Shown here piece by piece: positions 1-7,618 of a stretch of DNA of 59,446 nucleotides. The notes beneath the pieces were generated by a model. The model worked only from the letters and a program-made list of their open reading frames with translations. It was not told the DNA's origin and searched no databases. How positions within the stretch are numbered: position 1 is the stretch's first letter; every line of letters starts with the position of its first letter. Origin of the DNA: Chloroflexota bacterium (lineage in GTDB: Bacteria > Chloroflexota > Anaerolineae > Anaerolineales > DRMV01); the NCBI GenBank assembly GCA_011322445.1, contig DRMV01000009.1, forward strand, positions 1-59,446, in the 5' to 3' direction. The position numbers and the translations under genes were made by a program.

Positions 1-2
1 GG

Positions 3-119
3 CTCAAACGAGCCGGTGCTCGATGGACGCCATACGGGGCTGAAATGACCGCCAAAGCGCGAGCAGCCTGGTTGAGCGATGCTTGGTCTCCCACCACCGG
101 CTGGCCCCTTGCTGCCTGA
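3..119 (+). CDS. Possible C-terminal fragment of a transposase
   Basis: An open frame enters from the left edge and stops at the TGA at 117-119. The visible tail contains KRAGARW, then G-A, ARAAWLS and W. This recalls the C-terminal end of ISKra4-like transposases (KRxGxRW...GAxAM...RxxxLNxxW), from memory of that family. Only about 38 residues are visible and another short frame also ends nearby, so the call is weak. If right, the window is flanked by mobile elements on both sides. Confidence 0.25.
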   Translation, partial: LKRAGARWTPYGAEMTAKARAAWLSDAWSPTTGWPLAA

Positions 120-160
120 TTCTACAACTTATGAGTGCTCCCCCTCAATGATACCCGATT

Positions 161-188
161 TTGCAGTCGGCCGCAGGGGGAGTAAAAT
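161..188 (+). promoter_or_regulatory. Candidate promoter of the lipoprotein gene
   Basis: TTGCAG (161-166) and TAAAAT (183-188) are separated by 16 bp and lie 50 bp upstream of the ATG at 238. The same TAAAAT box with a 16-bp spacer occurs at the aroF leader and the tRNA-Leu promoter in this window. Confidence 0.4.
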
Positions 189-237
189 ATCACTGCCGCG
201 CTTCTTTATGGTTTGCCTACCCCGAGGAGTTTTCTCC

Positions 238-873
238 ATGCGCCTTTCCACTGTCTTCCGCCTTGCCCGCCAGGGATGGTTGGGGCTCGCTCTGCTGGCC
301 CTCATCGCCACGGCCTGCGCGCCCCGCCCCACGCCGTCTCCCACCGCCACGCTGAGGCCCACAATGCCGCCCACCGCCACCTCCCTTCCGCCGACGGCCA
401 CGCCCACGGTCACACCTTCTCCCACGCCTACGCCCATCCCGCCGACGGCCACACCCACCTTCACGCCTTCCCCCACCGCCACGGCCACGCCCGGCACGCC
501 CATCTTCCGGCAAGGGAAGGTCGATTTCGTATTCGACAAAACCATCAACCTGGATAACGGCAGCAAAGATATTGCCTACCACCGCTCCGGCTCGCAGGTG
601 GACGAACTGCGGCATGTGGGCCTGCACGTGGCGTTCTATGGCCCCCTCTACTTCTGGCCCCCCGATATCGCCGATTGCTACAACGCTCCTTACGATCCGG
701 AAAACAATGCGTTGCTCAACCTCTCGCGCTATGTAGGGCTGTCGTTCTGCTACTACACCAACGAAGGGCGCGTCGGCGCGCTGCACGTCGACGCGGATTA
801 CGTCGACGGCGCTGGTCAACGCCATCTGGTGATCACTTTCATTACCTGGGCCGTCTTCCTCAAAAAGAAGTAA
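238..873 (+). CDS. Lipoprotein of unknown function with Thr/Pro-rich linker
   Basis: The start at 238 is chosen because GAGGAG (224-229) precedes it at good spacing and the protein then begins with a lipoprotein signal peptide (RLSTVFRLARQ, hydrophobic stretch, LIATAC lipobox with Cys near residue 24). A linker of repeated T-P-T/P-T-A follows to about residue 85. The globular part of about 125 residues (FRQGKVDFVFDKTINLDNG..., aromatic-rich) belongs to no family I recognise. It is probably anchored to the outer face of the membrane, with the domain held away on the flexible linker. Its last 14 bp overlap tail-to-tail with the minus-strand gene ending at 860. An in-frame ATG at 79 exists but would bury the signal peptide. 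Confidence 0.75.
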   Translation: MRLSTVFRLARQGWLGLALLALIATACAPRPTPSPTATLRPTMPPTATSLPPTATPTVTPSPTPTPIPPTATPTFTPSPTATATPGTPIFRQGKVDFVFDKTINLDNGSKDIAYHRSGSQVDELRHVGLHVAFYGPLYFWPPDIADCYNAPYDPENNALLNLSRYVGLSFCYYTNEGRVGALHVDADYVDGAGQRHLVITFITWAVFLKKK

Positions 874-2086
874 CTCCGGCCTCCGCCCACGCTTCTCCCG
901 GCAGGCGCAAGGCCGCCCCCACTAACGCCTCACCGCTGGAAAAGTCTTCCACCGGCAGGCGATAGACTGCCACCACGCCCTCGGCCACCCCGGCAAAAGC
1001 CGTGAGGTGCTGTTGCAAGCGCATCTGCACGCGAGCGCCCCCCGCGGCATCGGTCGAAGGCAACAACACCAGCAGCCGATGCGGCGTAAGCGGCAAAACA
1101 TGATCACCCACGCGCAACACACGCGCCGCCTCGGCTTCCAGGGCTGTGCCCAAGGCAGCAGGGGCAAAGTGAACGACAAGCGCCTGGCAGGGCCGCGCGT
1201 GGGCTTCCCACGTCGCGGCCGCGGTGCGCAACAGGGCGGGGTCGGCGGGGGCTTCGGCTGTGGTGGCGCGCAAAACCGCGGGCAAACGGGCTTCAGCCGC
1301 AACCTGCACCGGCGCGCCTACCAGCGCCGCAAACGCCTGCGCTCTGGCTGCTGCTGCCAGCAAAGCCGAGACATCCACCAATTCGCCAGCGGCACACGCC
1401 AACCCGCAGCAGGCTGCGCCCTCGGGGGGAAACCGCTTGCGCAAACGGTTGACGGCTTCGCGAGCGCCGTCGCAGGGGGTGCCTTCCAGCCAGAAAATGC
1501 CCCCCTCGGTAAAGAATATGACGTCATCGTGGGCGCGCATCCTGGCCTGCAAAGGGTGCTGCGCCTCGGGGGAAAGGGGCACGAGGTCACGGCATACCGC
1601 CACGGTCACCACCGTGCCGGCTTCCCGTGCTGCCTGGGCGCGCGGCGCCCAAAGCGCCGCTGCCTTCCGGCGCGCCCGCGACCACGGGCCGACCTGATGC
1701 TGCAGTTCGCCATAGCAACCCGCCCCGACCAGCAAAAAGCCCAACACCGCGGCGAATGCACCAGCCCACGCCGCACCCCGGGACAAAAGGAACCACGCCA
1801 CCAAAATGCCCGCCACGCTCACCGCCATCGCGCCGGTGCCTGCCCAAGGGCTGCCTCGGCGACAGGCGCTCCACAGTGCTGCCAATGCCGCCATCAGCAC
1901 ATACAACACCACCAAGGCCCCTAACAAGCGGCTTACAAGCGCCACATCGCCCCCCTGGCTCAACGCCAGCACCAGATCATGCACCAACTGCGGCGCAGCC
2001 CGCTCACCCCACCACGGTGCCAACAGGCCGCTGTACCCCAACAGTACAGCGCCTACCCCAACCAGCACACTCCACATTCGCTTCAT
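860..2086 (-). CDS. Membrane protein with two degenerate GGDEF-like modules (inferred)
   Basis: The start at 2086 has GGAGGT just upstream and overlaps the stop of the preceding sortase-like gene by ATGA, so the two are translationally coupled. Four hydrophobic segments occupy roughly residues 3-135 (LVGVGAVLLGYSGLL; LLGALVVLYVLMAALAALW; SVAGILVAWFLL; FAAVLGFLLVGAGCYG). The cytoplasmic part of about 250 residues holds two stretches (around D-DVIFFTEGGIFWLEGT and RVGDHVLPLTPHRLLVLLP) whose pattern of strand, turn, strand and later GLACAAGELVD or GVVAVYRLPVED resembles the nucleotidyl-cyclase (GGDEF) fold without its catalytic motif. That resemblance is my inference. Function unknown. Confidence 0.75.
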   Translation of the reverse strand: MKRMWSVLVGVGAVLLGYSGLLAPWWGERAAPQLVHDLVLALSQGGDVALVSRLLGALVVLYVLMAALAALWSACRRGSPWAGTGAMAVSVAGILVAWFLLSRGAAWAGAFAAVLGFLLVGAGCYGELQHQVGPWSRARRKAAALWAPRAQAAREAGTVVTVAVCRDLVPLSPEAQHPLQARMRAHDDVIFFTEGGIFWLEGTPCDGAREAVNRLRKRFPPEGAACCGLACAAGELVDVSALLAAAARAQAFAALVGAPVQVAAEARLPAVLRATTAEAPADPALLRTAAATWEAHARPCQALVVHFAPAALGTALEAEAARVLRVGDHVLPLTPHRLLVLLPSTDAAGGARVQMRLQQHLTAFAGVAEGVVAVYRLPVEDFSSGEALVGAALRLPGEAWAEAGVTSF

Positions 2087-2913
2087 TGCGTACCTCCAGA
2101 GGGAATTATATCCCATCTTCCCAGGGCGCGCGCCAGCACAAACAAGCGCCCCCATGTCGTCTTTTTCCCTCGGGCAATGCAAGTTTGCAACACGGCACCG
2201 CCTTGTGCACTGCCGTAAGTGCGCCGAAAAGCCTCTGCCACCGTCAGACGCTCGCCCGTCGCCAGGTCAATAAAGGCGGAATACGGCGAATCGGGCTGCA
2301 AGGCACGGTATCGCACCAACTGGGTGACCAAATATGCTTCCACGCCGCCATCGCCACGGATCACATAAAACACGTCCCCCGCTTTCAAATGGAAAAAAGC
2401 CGCCCCCGCCAGCGTGTTGTGCGCCAGGAAGCCCAGCGTGCCATAATAACGGGCAGCCAGCCGAAAGCGCGTCACGGTACCGGGCAACGCGGCCACGAAG
2501 CCATCTTTCCCTGGCGGCTGCTCAACAACCCGCGCGGCCAACACACCGGGAAGGTACAAGCCCACCACAGCCTCAGACGGGCGATGCTCGCGCTGCAGGG
2601 CTGCGACAAACGCAGCCAGTGATGGCAGCGAAGGGGTGGGGGTAGGGGTGGGAGCAAGTGTAGGGGAAGGCACAGCCGCGCCTGTGGGCACGGGCGGCGC
2701 GGTCGGGTGCGGCGTGGGGGTAGGCGGGGGCGTCGCCGTTGCGGTGGGGCGCGGTGCGGGCATGGCCGGCACCAACACCGTGGCCGCCGGCGGCGTGACC
2801 ACCACCTCCACGGGGGTCGGTGCGCGCAGCACGCCAAACAACACGCTGCCGCCCGCTGCCAGCACCAGCAACAGGAACAGCGTTCTCTCCCACCATGCAC
2901 GCCGTGATGCCAT
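2083..2913 (-). CDS. Membrane-anchored sortase-domain protein
   Basis: One N-terminal membrane segment (LFLLLVLAAGGSVLFGVL) is followed by a Pro/Thr-rich linker of about 60 residues and a C-terminal domain of about 170 residues. The latter matches sortase layout: GTLGFLAHNTLAG with the catalytic-position His, then FFHLKAGDVFYV, a YLV strand, AVLQTCI with the catalytic-position Cys, and WGRLFVLA with the Arg. The full His-Cys-Arg set is therefore present. Sortases join secreted proteins to cell-wall acceptors or process them, but no LPXTG-type partner is visible nearby. The start at 2913 has GAGGGG upstream and gives a clean anchor; the frame stays open 33 codons further without support. The gene is coupled by ATGA to the downstream membrane protein. 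Confidence 0.72.
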   Translation of the reverse strand: MASRRAWWERTLFLLLVLAAGGSVLFGVLRAPTPVEVVVTPPAATVLVPAMPAPRPTATATPPPTPTPHPTAPPVPTGAAVPSPTLAPTPTPTPSLPSLAAFVAALQREHRPSEAVVGLYLPGVLAARVVEQPPGKDGFVAALPGTVTRFRLAARYYGTLGFLAHNTLAGAAFFHLKAGDVFYVIRGDGGVEAYLVTQLVRYRALQPDSPYSAFIDLATGERLTVAEAFRRTYGSAQGGAVLQTCIARGKKTTWGRLFVLARALGRWDIIPSGGTQ

Positions 2914-3006
2914 CTTTACCCCTCGAAGTTCACCGCCACCCACAGGGTCGTGGTGGCAGCAGGAAACCCCTCCTTCAGCCCCCACACCTGCTCCAGACCC
3001 GACAAC

Positions 3007-3039
3007 ACGCATCCCGCGCCGACCACGCGCGGGATGCGT
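3007..3039 (-). terminator. Hairpin after the FAD oxidoreductase gene
   Basis: A perfect 12-bp stem (ACGCATCCCGCG paired with CGCGGGATGCGT) with a 9-nt loop lies between the oxidoreductase stop and the next minus-strand gene. The U-tract is poor, so it may slow or end transcription inefficiently. Confidence 0.45.
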
Positions 3040-3077
3040 TATCTCACACTGCTACCCGGCCAGCGGGCGCCTTTCCC

Positions 3078-4268
3078 TCAGTCCTCCCCTTCTGCCCGCC
3101 AGATCGCCGCGTAGGGGTGCTCGCCGCGCAGCGGTTTGCCCGCCGCAAAGCGCTCCAGCCCAAAGGGGCGAATATCCACCGTGCGAGGCGCACCGTCCAG
3201 CATCCATTCGGCCAGGCTAAGGCCCACTGCCGGCGAAATTTTGAACCCCGTGCCGCTGTGCGCACAGTTCAGCCAAAAACCTTCAGGCCCCGCCGGGCCG
3301 ATGATGGCCCGCTGGTCGTCGGAAAGGCCATCGTAGCCGCGATGGGCGCTGTGGAGCGAGCCTTCCTCCATAGCAGGTACACGGCGGCAAACGTGTTCAA
3401 CGGCCCGCTCGACAAAGCCGGGGTGGGGATGCTCGGTGTCGGTATCGGGGTCTTCCCCAATGGGGTTGCCGACTTCTAACCCCACCAGCGTGAGCCCGCC
3501 CTGCTCAGGGCGGAAATACATCTCTTGGGTATCGTCGATCACCGAGGGGTGAGTGGGGCCAAGCCGCTTGGGGCGGCGGATGAACATCACGTCGTGGCTC
3601 CATGTCGTAAAAGAGGGAATCTCCACCCCGGCAGTCCGCGCCAGACGGTCGGCCCAGGCCCCCGCGGCATTGACCACGATGGGGGCATGGTAGGTCTCCC
3701 CGTCGGCAGTGCGCACACCCAGCACACGGCTTTCCGTGGTCAACACCTCGCTCACCGTCACCCCGGTCTTCAACTGCGCTCCCAGGCGGCGGGCAGCATC
3801 CATCAGGCTGGCCGCCGTGGCCGGGGGGTCGGCATAACCGGATTCCGGCTCATAAGCCGCAACCGAAAAATCGTCGGTCACAAAATAGGGAGCCAGCCGC
3901 CTGACATCGTCGGCTGTCACAAGGAAGGTAGGAATGCCCACTTCTTGCTGCATCGCCACATTGGCCCGCAGCGCGTCTTCATAGGCCGGGGGCACGATGC
4001 GAATGAAGCCGGTTCGGATGAAACCGCAGGACCCCCCAACGATTTCATCCCAATTGCGGAAGTACTCAAACGACTTCCACACCAGTTCACACTCCAGGCG
4101 CAGGTCATAGTGCATCCGCACCAGGCCGCTGGAACGCCCTGTCGCGCCTGCAGCCACAAACTTGCGTTCCAGCACCAGGGGCTTGAGCCCTCGCTGCGCC
4201 AGGTGAAACGCCAAACTTGCACCGTGGACGCCCCCGCCTACGATGATGACATCAGCCGTGATGGTCAT
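3078..4268 (-). CDS. FAD-dependent amine/amino-acid oxidoreductase (DAO / sarcosine-oxidase-beta type)
   Basis: The 396-residue protein starts with a dinucleotide-binding motif (VIIVGGGVHGASLAFHLA, about residues 8-25) and an acidic strand end (VLERKFVAAGATGRSSG). It ends with the family's C-terminal pattern DGLSDDQRAIIGP...GFWLNCAHSGTGFKISPAVG. These are features of the DAO family, which oxidises secondary or primary amines of small amino acids such as sarcosine, glycine or D-amino acids. Substrate cannot be read from sequence. The length fits a complete enzyme. AGAAAGGTAAC lies upstream of the ATG. It stands alone, with no glycine-cleavage or heterotetrameric sarcosine-oxidase partners adjacent. 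Confidence 0.9.
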   Translation of the reverse strand: MTITADVIIVGGGVHGASLAFHLAQRGLKPLVLERKFVAAGATGRSSGLVRMHYDLRLECELVWKSFEYFRNWDEIVGGSCGFIRTGFIRIVPPAYEDALRANVAMQQEVGIPTFLVTADDVRRLAPYFVTDDFSVAAYEPESGYADPPATAASLMDAARRLGAQLKTGVTVSEVLTTESRVLGVRTADGETYHAPIVVNAAGAWADRLARTAGVEIPSFTTWSHDVMFIRRPKRLGPTHPSVIDDTQEMYFRPEQGGLTLVGLEVGNPIGEDPDTDTEHPHPGFVERAVEHVCRRVPAMEEGSLHSAHRGYDGLSDDQRAIIGPAGPEGFWLNCAHSGTGFKISPAVGLSLAEWMLDGAPRTVDIRPFGLERFAAGKPLRGEHPYAAIWRAEGED

Positions 4269-4339
4269 GTTACCTTTCTCCCAAGGTCATAGGGTGATGA
4301 ACAGGCCACACCGGCCTGTCAAGATGACGGCAAGCCGCA

Positions 4340-4362
4340 GGGGCGCAGCGGCGCTGCGCCCC
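4340..4362 (-). terminator. GC-rich hairpin downstream of the tandem-repeat secreted protein
   Basis: GGGGCGCAGC and GCTGCGCCCC form a perfect 10-bp stem with a 3-nt loop, 48 bp past the stop of the minus-strand gene ending at 4410. No clear U-tract follows. Confidence 0.35.
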
Positions 4363-4409
4363 CACGCGATAACCATTGGGAAAGTGTCACGCGGTGCCTG
4401 CGCCCTGCC

Positions 4410-5177
4410 CTACGGCGCGGGCACCGTCGCGTCAAAGTTCCAGAACCAGTTGTAGGCATAGTAGCCTGTGGTCGCGCTTTCCAACCGAATGGCAATACGG
4501 TCCACATTCGCCAGTTGCGACGGGATGCTAAACGTCGTCGTGCTCAGGTTGCCGCTGGCATCGGTGGTGACCGTACCGACCACGTACCCGCCCACGCCGT
4601 ACGTGCCGTAGTAGTTCATGTACACCGTGTAGGTATCGTTAGCCGGGAAGTTGTGCGGCTTGATGGTCACACTGCTATTGCGCGCGACCGCGGTGATGTA
4701 GAAGTAAGGATAGCCCGGATAAGGCAGCGGCGTGGCCGTCGGCGCGGGGGTCGCGCTCGGGGCAGGCGTGGCCGTGACGGCCGTGTCATTGTTCCAGAAC
4801 CAGTTGTAGGCATAGTAGCCCGTCGTGGGGCTTTCCAACCGAATGGCGATGCGCACCTGCCCCGCCAGTTGAGCAGGCACACTGAAGGTTGTGTTGCTCA
4901 ACGTGCCGCTGGCGTCGGTGGTGACCGTGCCCACAACGTACCCTCCCACGCCATATGTGCCATAATAGTTCATCCGCACCGTAAAAGTGTCATTCGGCGG
5001 GAAGTTGTAGGGGGAGATCGTTACACTGGTATCGCGCTGCACCGCGGCGATGTAGAAATACGGATAGCCGACATAACCAGGCACCGCGCCCTGCGCCGGG
5101 AACCACGATTGCCCCAACGCCATCACCACGCCCAGCACCAGGCCGACGATGCCTTCCAACAGTCTTCGCTTGGTCAT
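4410..5177 (-). CDS. Secreted protein with two near-identical ~95-residue repeats
   Basis: A start at 5177 with AAGGAGGG upstream gives a signal peptide (KRRLLEGIVGLVLGVVMALGQ... ending near AQGA). The mature protein is two copies of one unit: GYPYFYI-A-V-R--SVTI-P-NFP-NDT, then MNYYGTYGVGGYVVGTVTTD, then RIAIRLES-TTGYYAYNWFWN. A short Ala/Thr/Pro linker separates them. The repeats are almost identical in the central block. The beta-rich, Tyr/Gly/Thr-rich pattern suggests tandem extracellular sandwich domains, perhaps adhesive or structural, but I do not recognise a named family. A candidate promoter lies at 5233-5261. Confidence 0.8.
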   Translation of the reverse strand: MTKRRLLEGIVGLVLGVVMALGQSWFPAQGAVPGYVGYPYFYIAAVQRDTSVTISPYNFPPNDTFTVRMNYYGTYGVGGYVVGTVTTDASGTLSNTTFSVPAQLAGQVRIAIRLESPTTGYYAYNWFWNNDTAVTATPAPSATPAPTATPLPYPGYPYFYITAVARNSSVTIKPHNFPANDTYTVYMNYYGTYGVGGYVVGTVTTDASGNLSTTTFSIPSQLANVDRIAIRLESATTGYYAYNWFWNFDATVPAP

Positions 5178-5232
5178 TGCAAACCCTCCTTCAAGACAGA
5201 AAAAGGGGGAAGCCCCCGACACGACTATCCTA

Positions 5233-5261
5233 AGCATACATGAAAAGCGCTAAAGGCGCAA
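5233..5261 (-). promoter_or_regulatory. Candidate promoter of the tandem-repeat secreted protein
   Basis: Read on the minus strand, TTGCGC (5256-5261) and TATGCT (5233-5238) are separated by 17 bp and lie 55 bp upstream of the start. A GGGGG/CCCCC hairpin (about 5206-5218) sits in the untranslated leader. Confidence 0.45.
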
Positions 5262-5291
5262 GCACCTTTTGACACGTCCGAAACCAATTCC

Positions 5292-5319
5292 TTGACAAAT
5301 GACGCTTCTGCCGTAAAAT
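5292..5319 (+). promoter_or_regulatory. Promoter of the aroF-tyrA operon
   Basis: Consensus TTGACA (5292-5297), a 16-bp spacer and TAAAAT (5314-5319). The leader-peptide ATG at 5328 lies only 8 bp past the -10 box, so the transcript would begin at or just before that ATG and be leaderless. The tRNA-Leu promoter at 43591 has the same TTGACAAAT start, the same spacer and the same TAAAATT end. Confidence 0.75.
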
Positions 5320-5327
5320 TGAGCGCA

Positions 5328-5414
5328 ATGAATACTCCCCTTCCCACTCACGCGTTTGGCTTTTATTACGCCCAGGGTAACGGCCCGCTGCCGCAGGCCG
5401 TTCGTGGCGCGTGA
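5328..5414 (+). CDS. Leader peptide of the aromatic amino-acid attenuator
   Basis: A 28-codon frame opens with ATG at 5328 and stops with TGA at 5412. Its centre reads HAFGFYYAQ: two Phe (TTT at 5355-5357 and 5361-5363) and two Tyr (TAT, TAC at 5364-5369) within five codons. It precedes DAHP synthase and prephenate dehydrogenase, enzymes leading to Phe and Tyr. A ribosome short of charged tRNA-Phe or tRNA-Tyr would stall here, which is the classical logic of leader-peptide attenuation (pheA, trp). No Shine-Dalgarno is present and the predicted transcript start lies almost on the ATG, so initiation would be leaderless. Confidence 0.72.
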   Translation: MNTPLPTHAFGFYYAQGNGPLPQAVRGA

Positions 5415-5456
5415 GCAGGGAAAACCCCCTGAGCGTCCGGGCGAGGTCTGACGGCC
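5379..5456 (+). promoter_or_regulatory. Alternative RNA pairings of the attenuator (1:2 and 2:3)
   Basis: Segment 1 AACGGCC (5379-5385) can pair perfectly with segment 2 GGCCGTT (5396-5402). Segment 2 can instead pair with GACGGCC (5450-5456, one G-U pair), which runs across the loop and into the first bases of the 3' arm of the terminator. A ribosome stalled on the Phe/Tyr codons would hinder segment 1 and free segment 2 to form the antiterminator. A ribosome reaching the stop at 5412 would cover segment 2 and let the terminator form. A small CAGGG/CCCTG hairpin (5416-5431) lies between. Confidence 0.6.
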
Positions 5457-5471
5457 TCGCCCTTTTGCTTT
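5439..5471 (+). terminator. Attenuator terminator upstream of aroF
   Basis: GGGCGAGG (5439-5446) and CCTCGCCC (5455-5462) form a perfect stem with an 8-nt loop, followed directly by TTTTGCTTT. It is a canonical intrinsic terminator placed between the leader peptide and the aroF ribosome-binding site. Confidence 0.85.
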
Positions 5472-5519
5472 AACGCCGTCTTGCCAGGCCGACCCATTTC
5501 CGCAGTTTGGAGGTGCCCC

Positions 5520-6566
5520 ATGATGATCGTAATGCACGCCCACGCCAGCGAAGAGGATGTGCAAACCGTCCTCGAGGCCATCCGCCGCCACGGGTTCCAG
5601 CCCCACATCTCACAGGGGGAAGAACGCGTGGTCATCGGCGTGGTGGGGGAAGCGCGACGCGCCGAGCCCGATGCCTTCTTGCGGCTGCCAGGGGTGGCGC
5701 GCGTGGTCCCCCTTTCCCGCCCTTACAAACTTGCCTCGCGGGAATTCCACCCCACGGATCGCGCAGTGATGGTTAGAGGGGTGCGCATTGGCGGCGGCGG
5801 TGAGCCGGTTTTCATCGCCGGGCCATGTTCGGTCGAAAGCCGCGCCCAGTTGCTCGAAACCGCCCATGCCGTCAAGGAAGCCGGCGCGCAAATTCTCCGC
5901 GGTGGCGCTTTCAAACCCCGCACTTCGCCCTACTCCTTCCAGGGGCTGGGCGAGCGCGGCCTGGAACTGCTCGCGGAGGCCCGGGAAGCCACTGGCCTGC
6001 CCGTCGTCACCGAGGTGATGTCGCCCGAACTGGTGCCGCTGGTCGCCCGCTACGCCGACATGCTGCAAATCGGTGCCCGCAACATGCAAAACTATGCCCT
6101 GCTGCGCGCCGCGGGCGCCAGCGGCAAACCCATCTTACTCAAGCGCGGCATGAGCGCCACCCTCGACGAACTGCTGCTCGCCGCCGAATACATCCTCAGC
6201 AGCGGCAACGAAAACCTGGTGCTGTGCGAACGCGGCATCCGCACTTACGAAACCGCCACCCGCAACACCACCGACATCAACGCCATCCCTGCGCTCAAAG
6301 CACGCACCTCGCTGCCCGTGATTTTAGACCCCAGCCACAGCACCGGCCACTGGGCGTATGTTTCTCCCGTGGCACGAGCAGCCATTGCCGCCGGTGCCGA
6401 CGGGCTCATCGTGGAAGTGCATCCGCACCCCGCGGAAGCCCTCTCGGACGGCGCGCAATCGCTCAAGCCGGAACGCTTCGCCCGCCTGGTCACCGAGGCG
6501 CGCGCCATTGCGCAAGCCTTGGGCCAGGAAACCCTGCACGAGGTGCCCCATGTGGCCGCCGACTGA
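5520..6566 (+). CDS. aroF: 3-deoxy-7-phosphoheptulonate (DAHP) synthase, type I-beta
   Basis: Condenses phosphoenolpyruvate and erythrose-4-phosphate, the first step of the shikimate pathway. Residues 1 to about 70 form the small ferredoxin-like regulatory domain seen in Thermotoga-type enzymes ([17 protein letters not shown]...). The barrel follows with [45 protein letters not shown] and ILDPSHSTG, which carry the PEP-, phosphate- and metal-binding residues. Length (348) is typical. GGAGG sits just upstream of the ATG at 5520. It is the first structural gene after the attenuator and overlaps tyrA, so both respond to the same signal. The N-terminal domain suggests added allosteric inhibition by Tyr/Phe, as known for this class. 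Confidence 0.95.
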   Translation: MMIVMHAHASEEDVQTVLEAIRRHGFQPHISQGEERVVIGVVGEARRAEPDAFLRLPGVARVVPLSRPYKLASREFHPTDRAVMVRGVRIGGGGEPVFIAGPCSVESRAQLLETAHAVKEAGAQILRGGAFKPRTSPYSFQGLGERGLELLAEAREATGLPVVTEVMSPELVPLVARYADMLQIGARNMQNYALLRAAGASGKPILLKRGMSATLDELLLAAEYILSSGNENLVLCERGIRTYETATRNTTDINAIPALKARTSLPVILDPSHSTGHWAYVSPVARAAIAAGADGLIVEVHPHPAEALSDGAQSLKPERFARLVTEARAIAQALGQETLHEVPHVAAD

Positions 6567-7461
6567 AGCCGACGACGGAGAAGCCGACTTTGCGGCTGAC
6601 TTTCCGTTGCACCGCGCGCGCGTGGCGATCGTGGGGCTGGGGCTAATCGGCGGCTCGCTGGCGCTGGCGCTGCAAGGCCAATGCGCCGCCCTGCTGGGGG
6701 TGGACCCCAGCCCCAAAGCCCGCGCGCTGGCACAGGCCAGCGGTGCATTGGACGCCATCTCAGACGACCCCGCGGCGCTCCTCCCCGCCGCCGACGTGGT
6801 CATCCTGGCCGCCCCTGTGCGCACCATCCTGGCACTGCTCGACGCTTTACCTTCCTGGCAGCCCAGCCCGGCCATCGTGCTGGACGTCGGCTCGACGAAA
6901 ACCGCCATCACCACCCGCATGGCCGCGTTACCACCGCGTTTCGACCCCATTGGCGGGCACCCGATGGCAGGAAAAGAACATGGCGGGTTTGCCCACGCCG
7001 AGGCCAACCTGTTTCGCGACGCGCCTTTCGTCCTCACACCTCTCTCCCGCACCACGCCGCGCGCCCGCGCCTTTGCTCTGACGCTGGCCGGCGCTTTGCA
7101 GGCGCGGCCGCTCTGGCTCGACGCCACCACCCACGACCGCCATGCCGCGGCCATCAGCCACCTGCCCTACCTGCTCAGCCTCGCCCTCACGCTGAGCACC
7201 CCCCCAGAAGCCGCCCGCATCGCTGGCCCCGGCTTTCGTTCCACCACCCGGCTGGCCGCTTCCCCGCCCCACATGATGGCCGACATCCTCACCACCAACC
7301 GCCGCCCTGTGCTGGAAGCCCTGCGCCATTTCCGCACCACGCTGGACGCTCTGGAAACCGCCCTCGCCAACGACGACCCCCGTGCCTTGAAAGCCCTGCT
7401 GGCCGAAGGGCCGCCCCAACGACACCGCCTGTTGACCACGCCGCCCCCCGGCGAGCCTTGA
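6550..7461 (+). CDS. tyrA: Prephenate/arogenate dehydrogenase
   Basis: Oxidatively decarboxylates prephenate (or arogenate) towards tyrosine. The Rossmann motif [17 protein letters not shown] lies near residues 25-41. [15 protein letters not shown] and the [16 protein letters not shown] block are characteristic of the TyrA family. The ATG at 6550 overlaps aroF by 17 bp, with GAGGTG upstream inside aroF. The 303 residues contain no C-terminal ACT domain, so feedback control of this enzyme may be weak and control would rest on aroF and the attenuator. The first 20 residues are an acidic extension outside the core. Confidence 0.93.
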   Translation: MWPPTEADDGEADFAADFPLHRARVAIVGLGLIGGSLALALQGQCAALLGVDPSPKARALAQASGALDAISDDPAALLPAADVVILAAPVRTILALLDALPSWQPSPAIVLDVGSTKTAITTRMAALPPRFDPIGGHPMAGKEHGGFAHAEANLFRDAPFVLTPLSRTTPRARAFALTLAGALQARPLWLDATTHDRHAAAISHLPYLLSLALTLSTPPEAARIAGPGFRSTTRLAASPPHMMADILTTNRRPVLEALRHFRTTLDALETALANDDPRALKALLAEGPPQRHRLLTTPPPGEP

Positions 7462-7523
7462 CCCGTGACACCCTGAGGCCCAGCGTTGCCCGAATGTACG
7501 GCCTAATTAGTGAAGTTTGTCAC

Positions 7524-7552
7524 TTGCTAAATGTGCCCGCATGTGCTATTCT
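7524..7552 (+). promoter_or_regulatory. Candidate promoter of the HypA-like gene
   Basis: TTGCTA (7524-7529), a 17-bp spacer and TATTCT (7547-7552), 66 bp upstream of the ATG at 7619. It separates this gene from the aroF-tyrA operon. Confidence 0.5.
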
Positions 7553-7618
7553 CAAGACAGAAACGATAACTCCCTCTGCCCCGCGCGGGCAGCGGCTCTT
7601 CACCTCGGAGGTGCCAGA

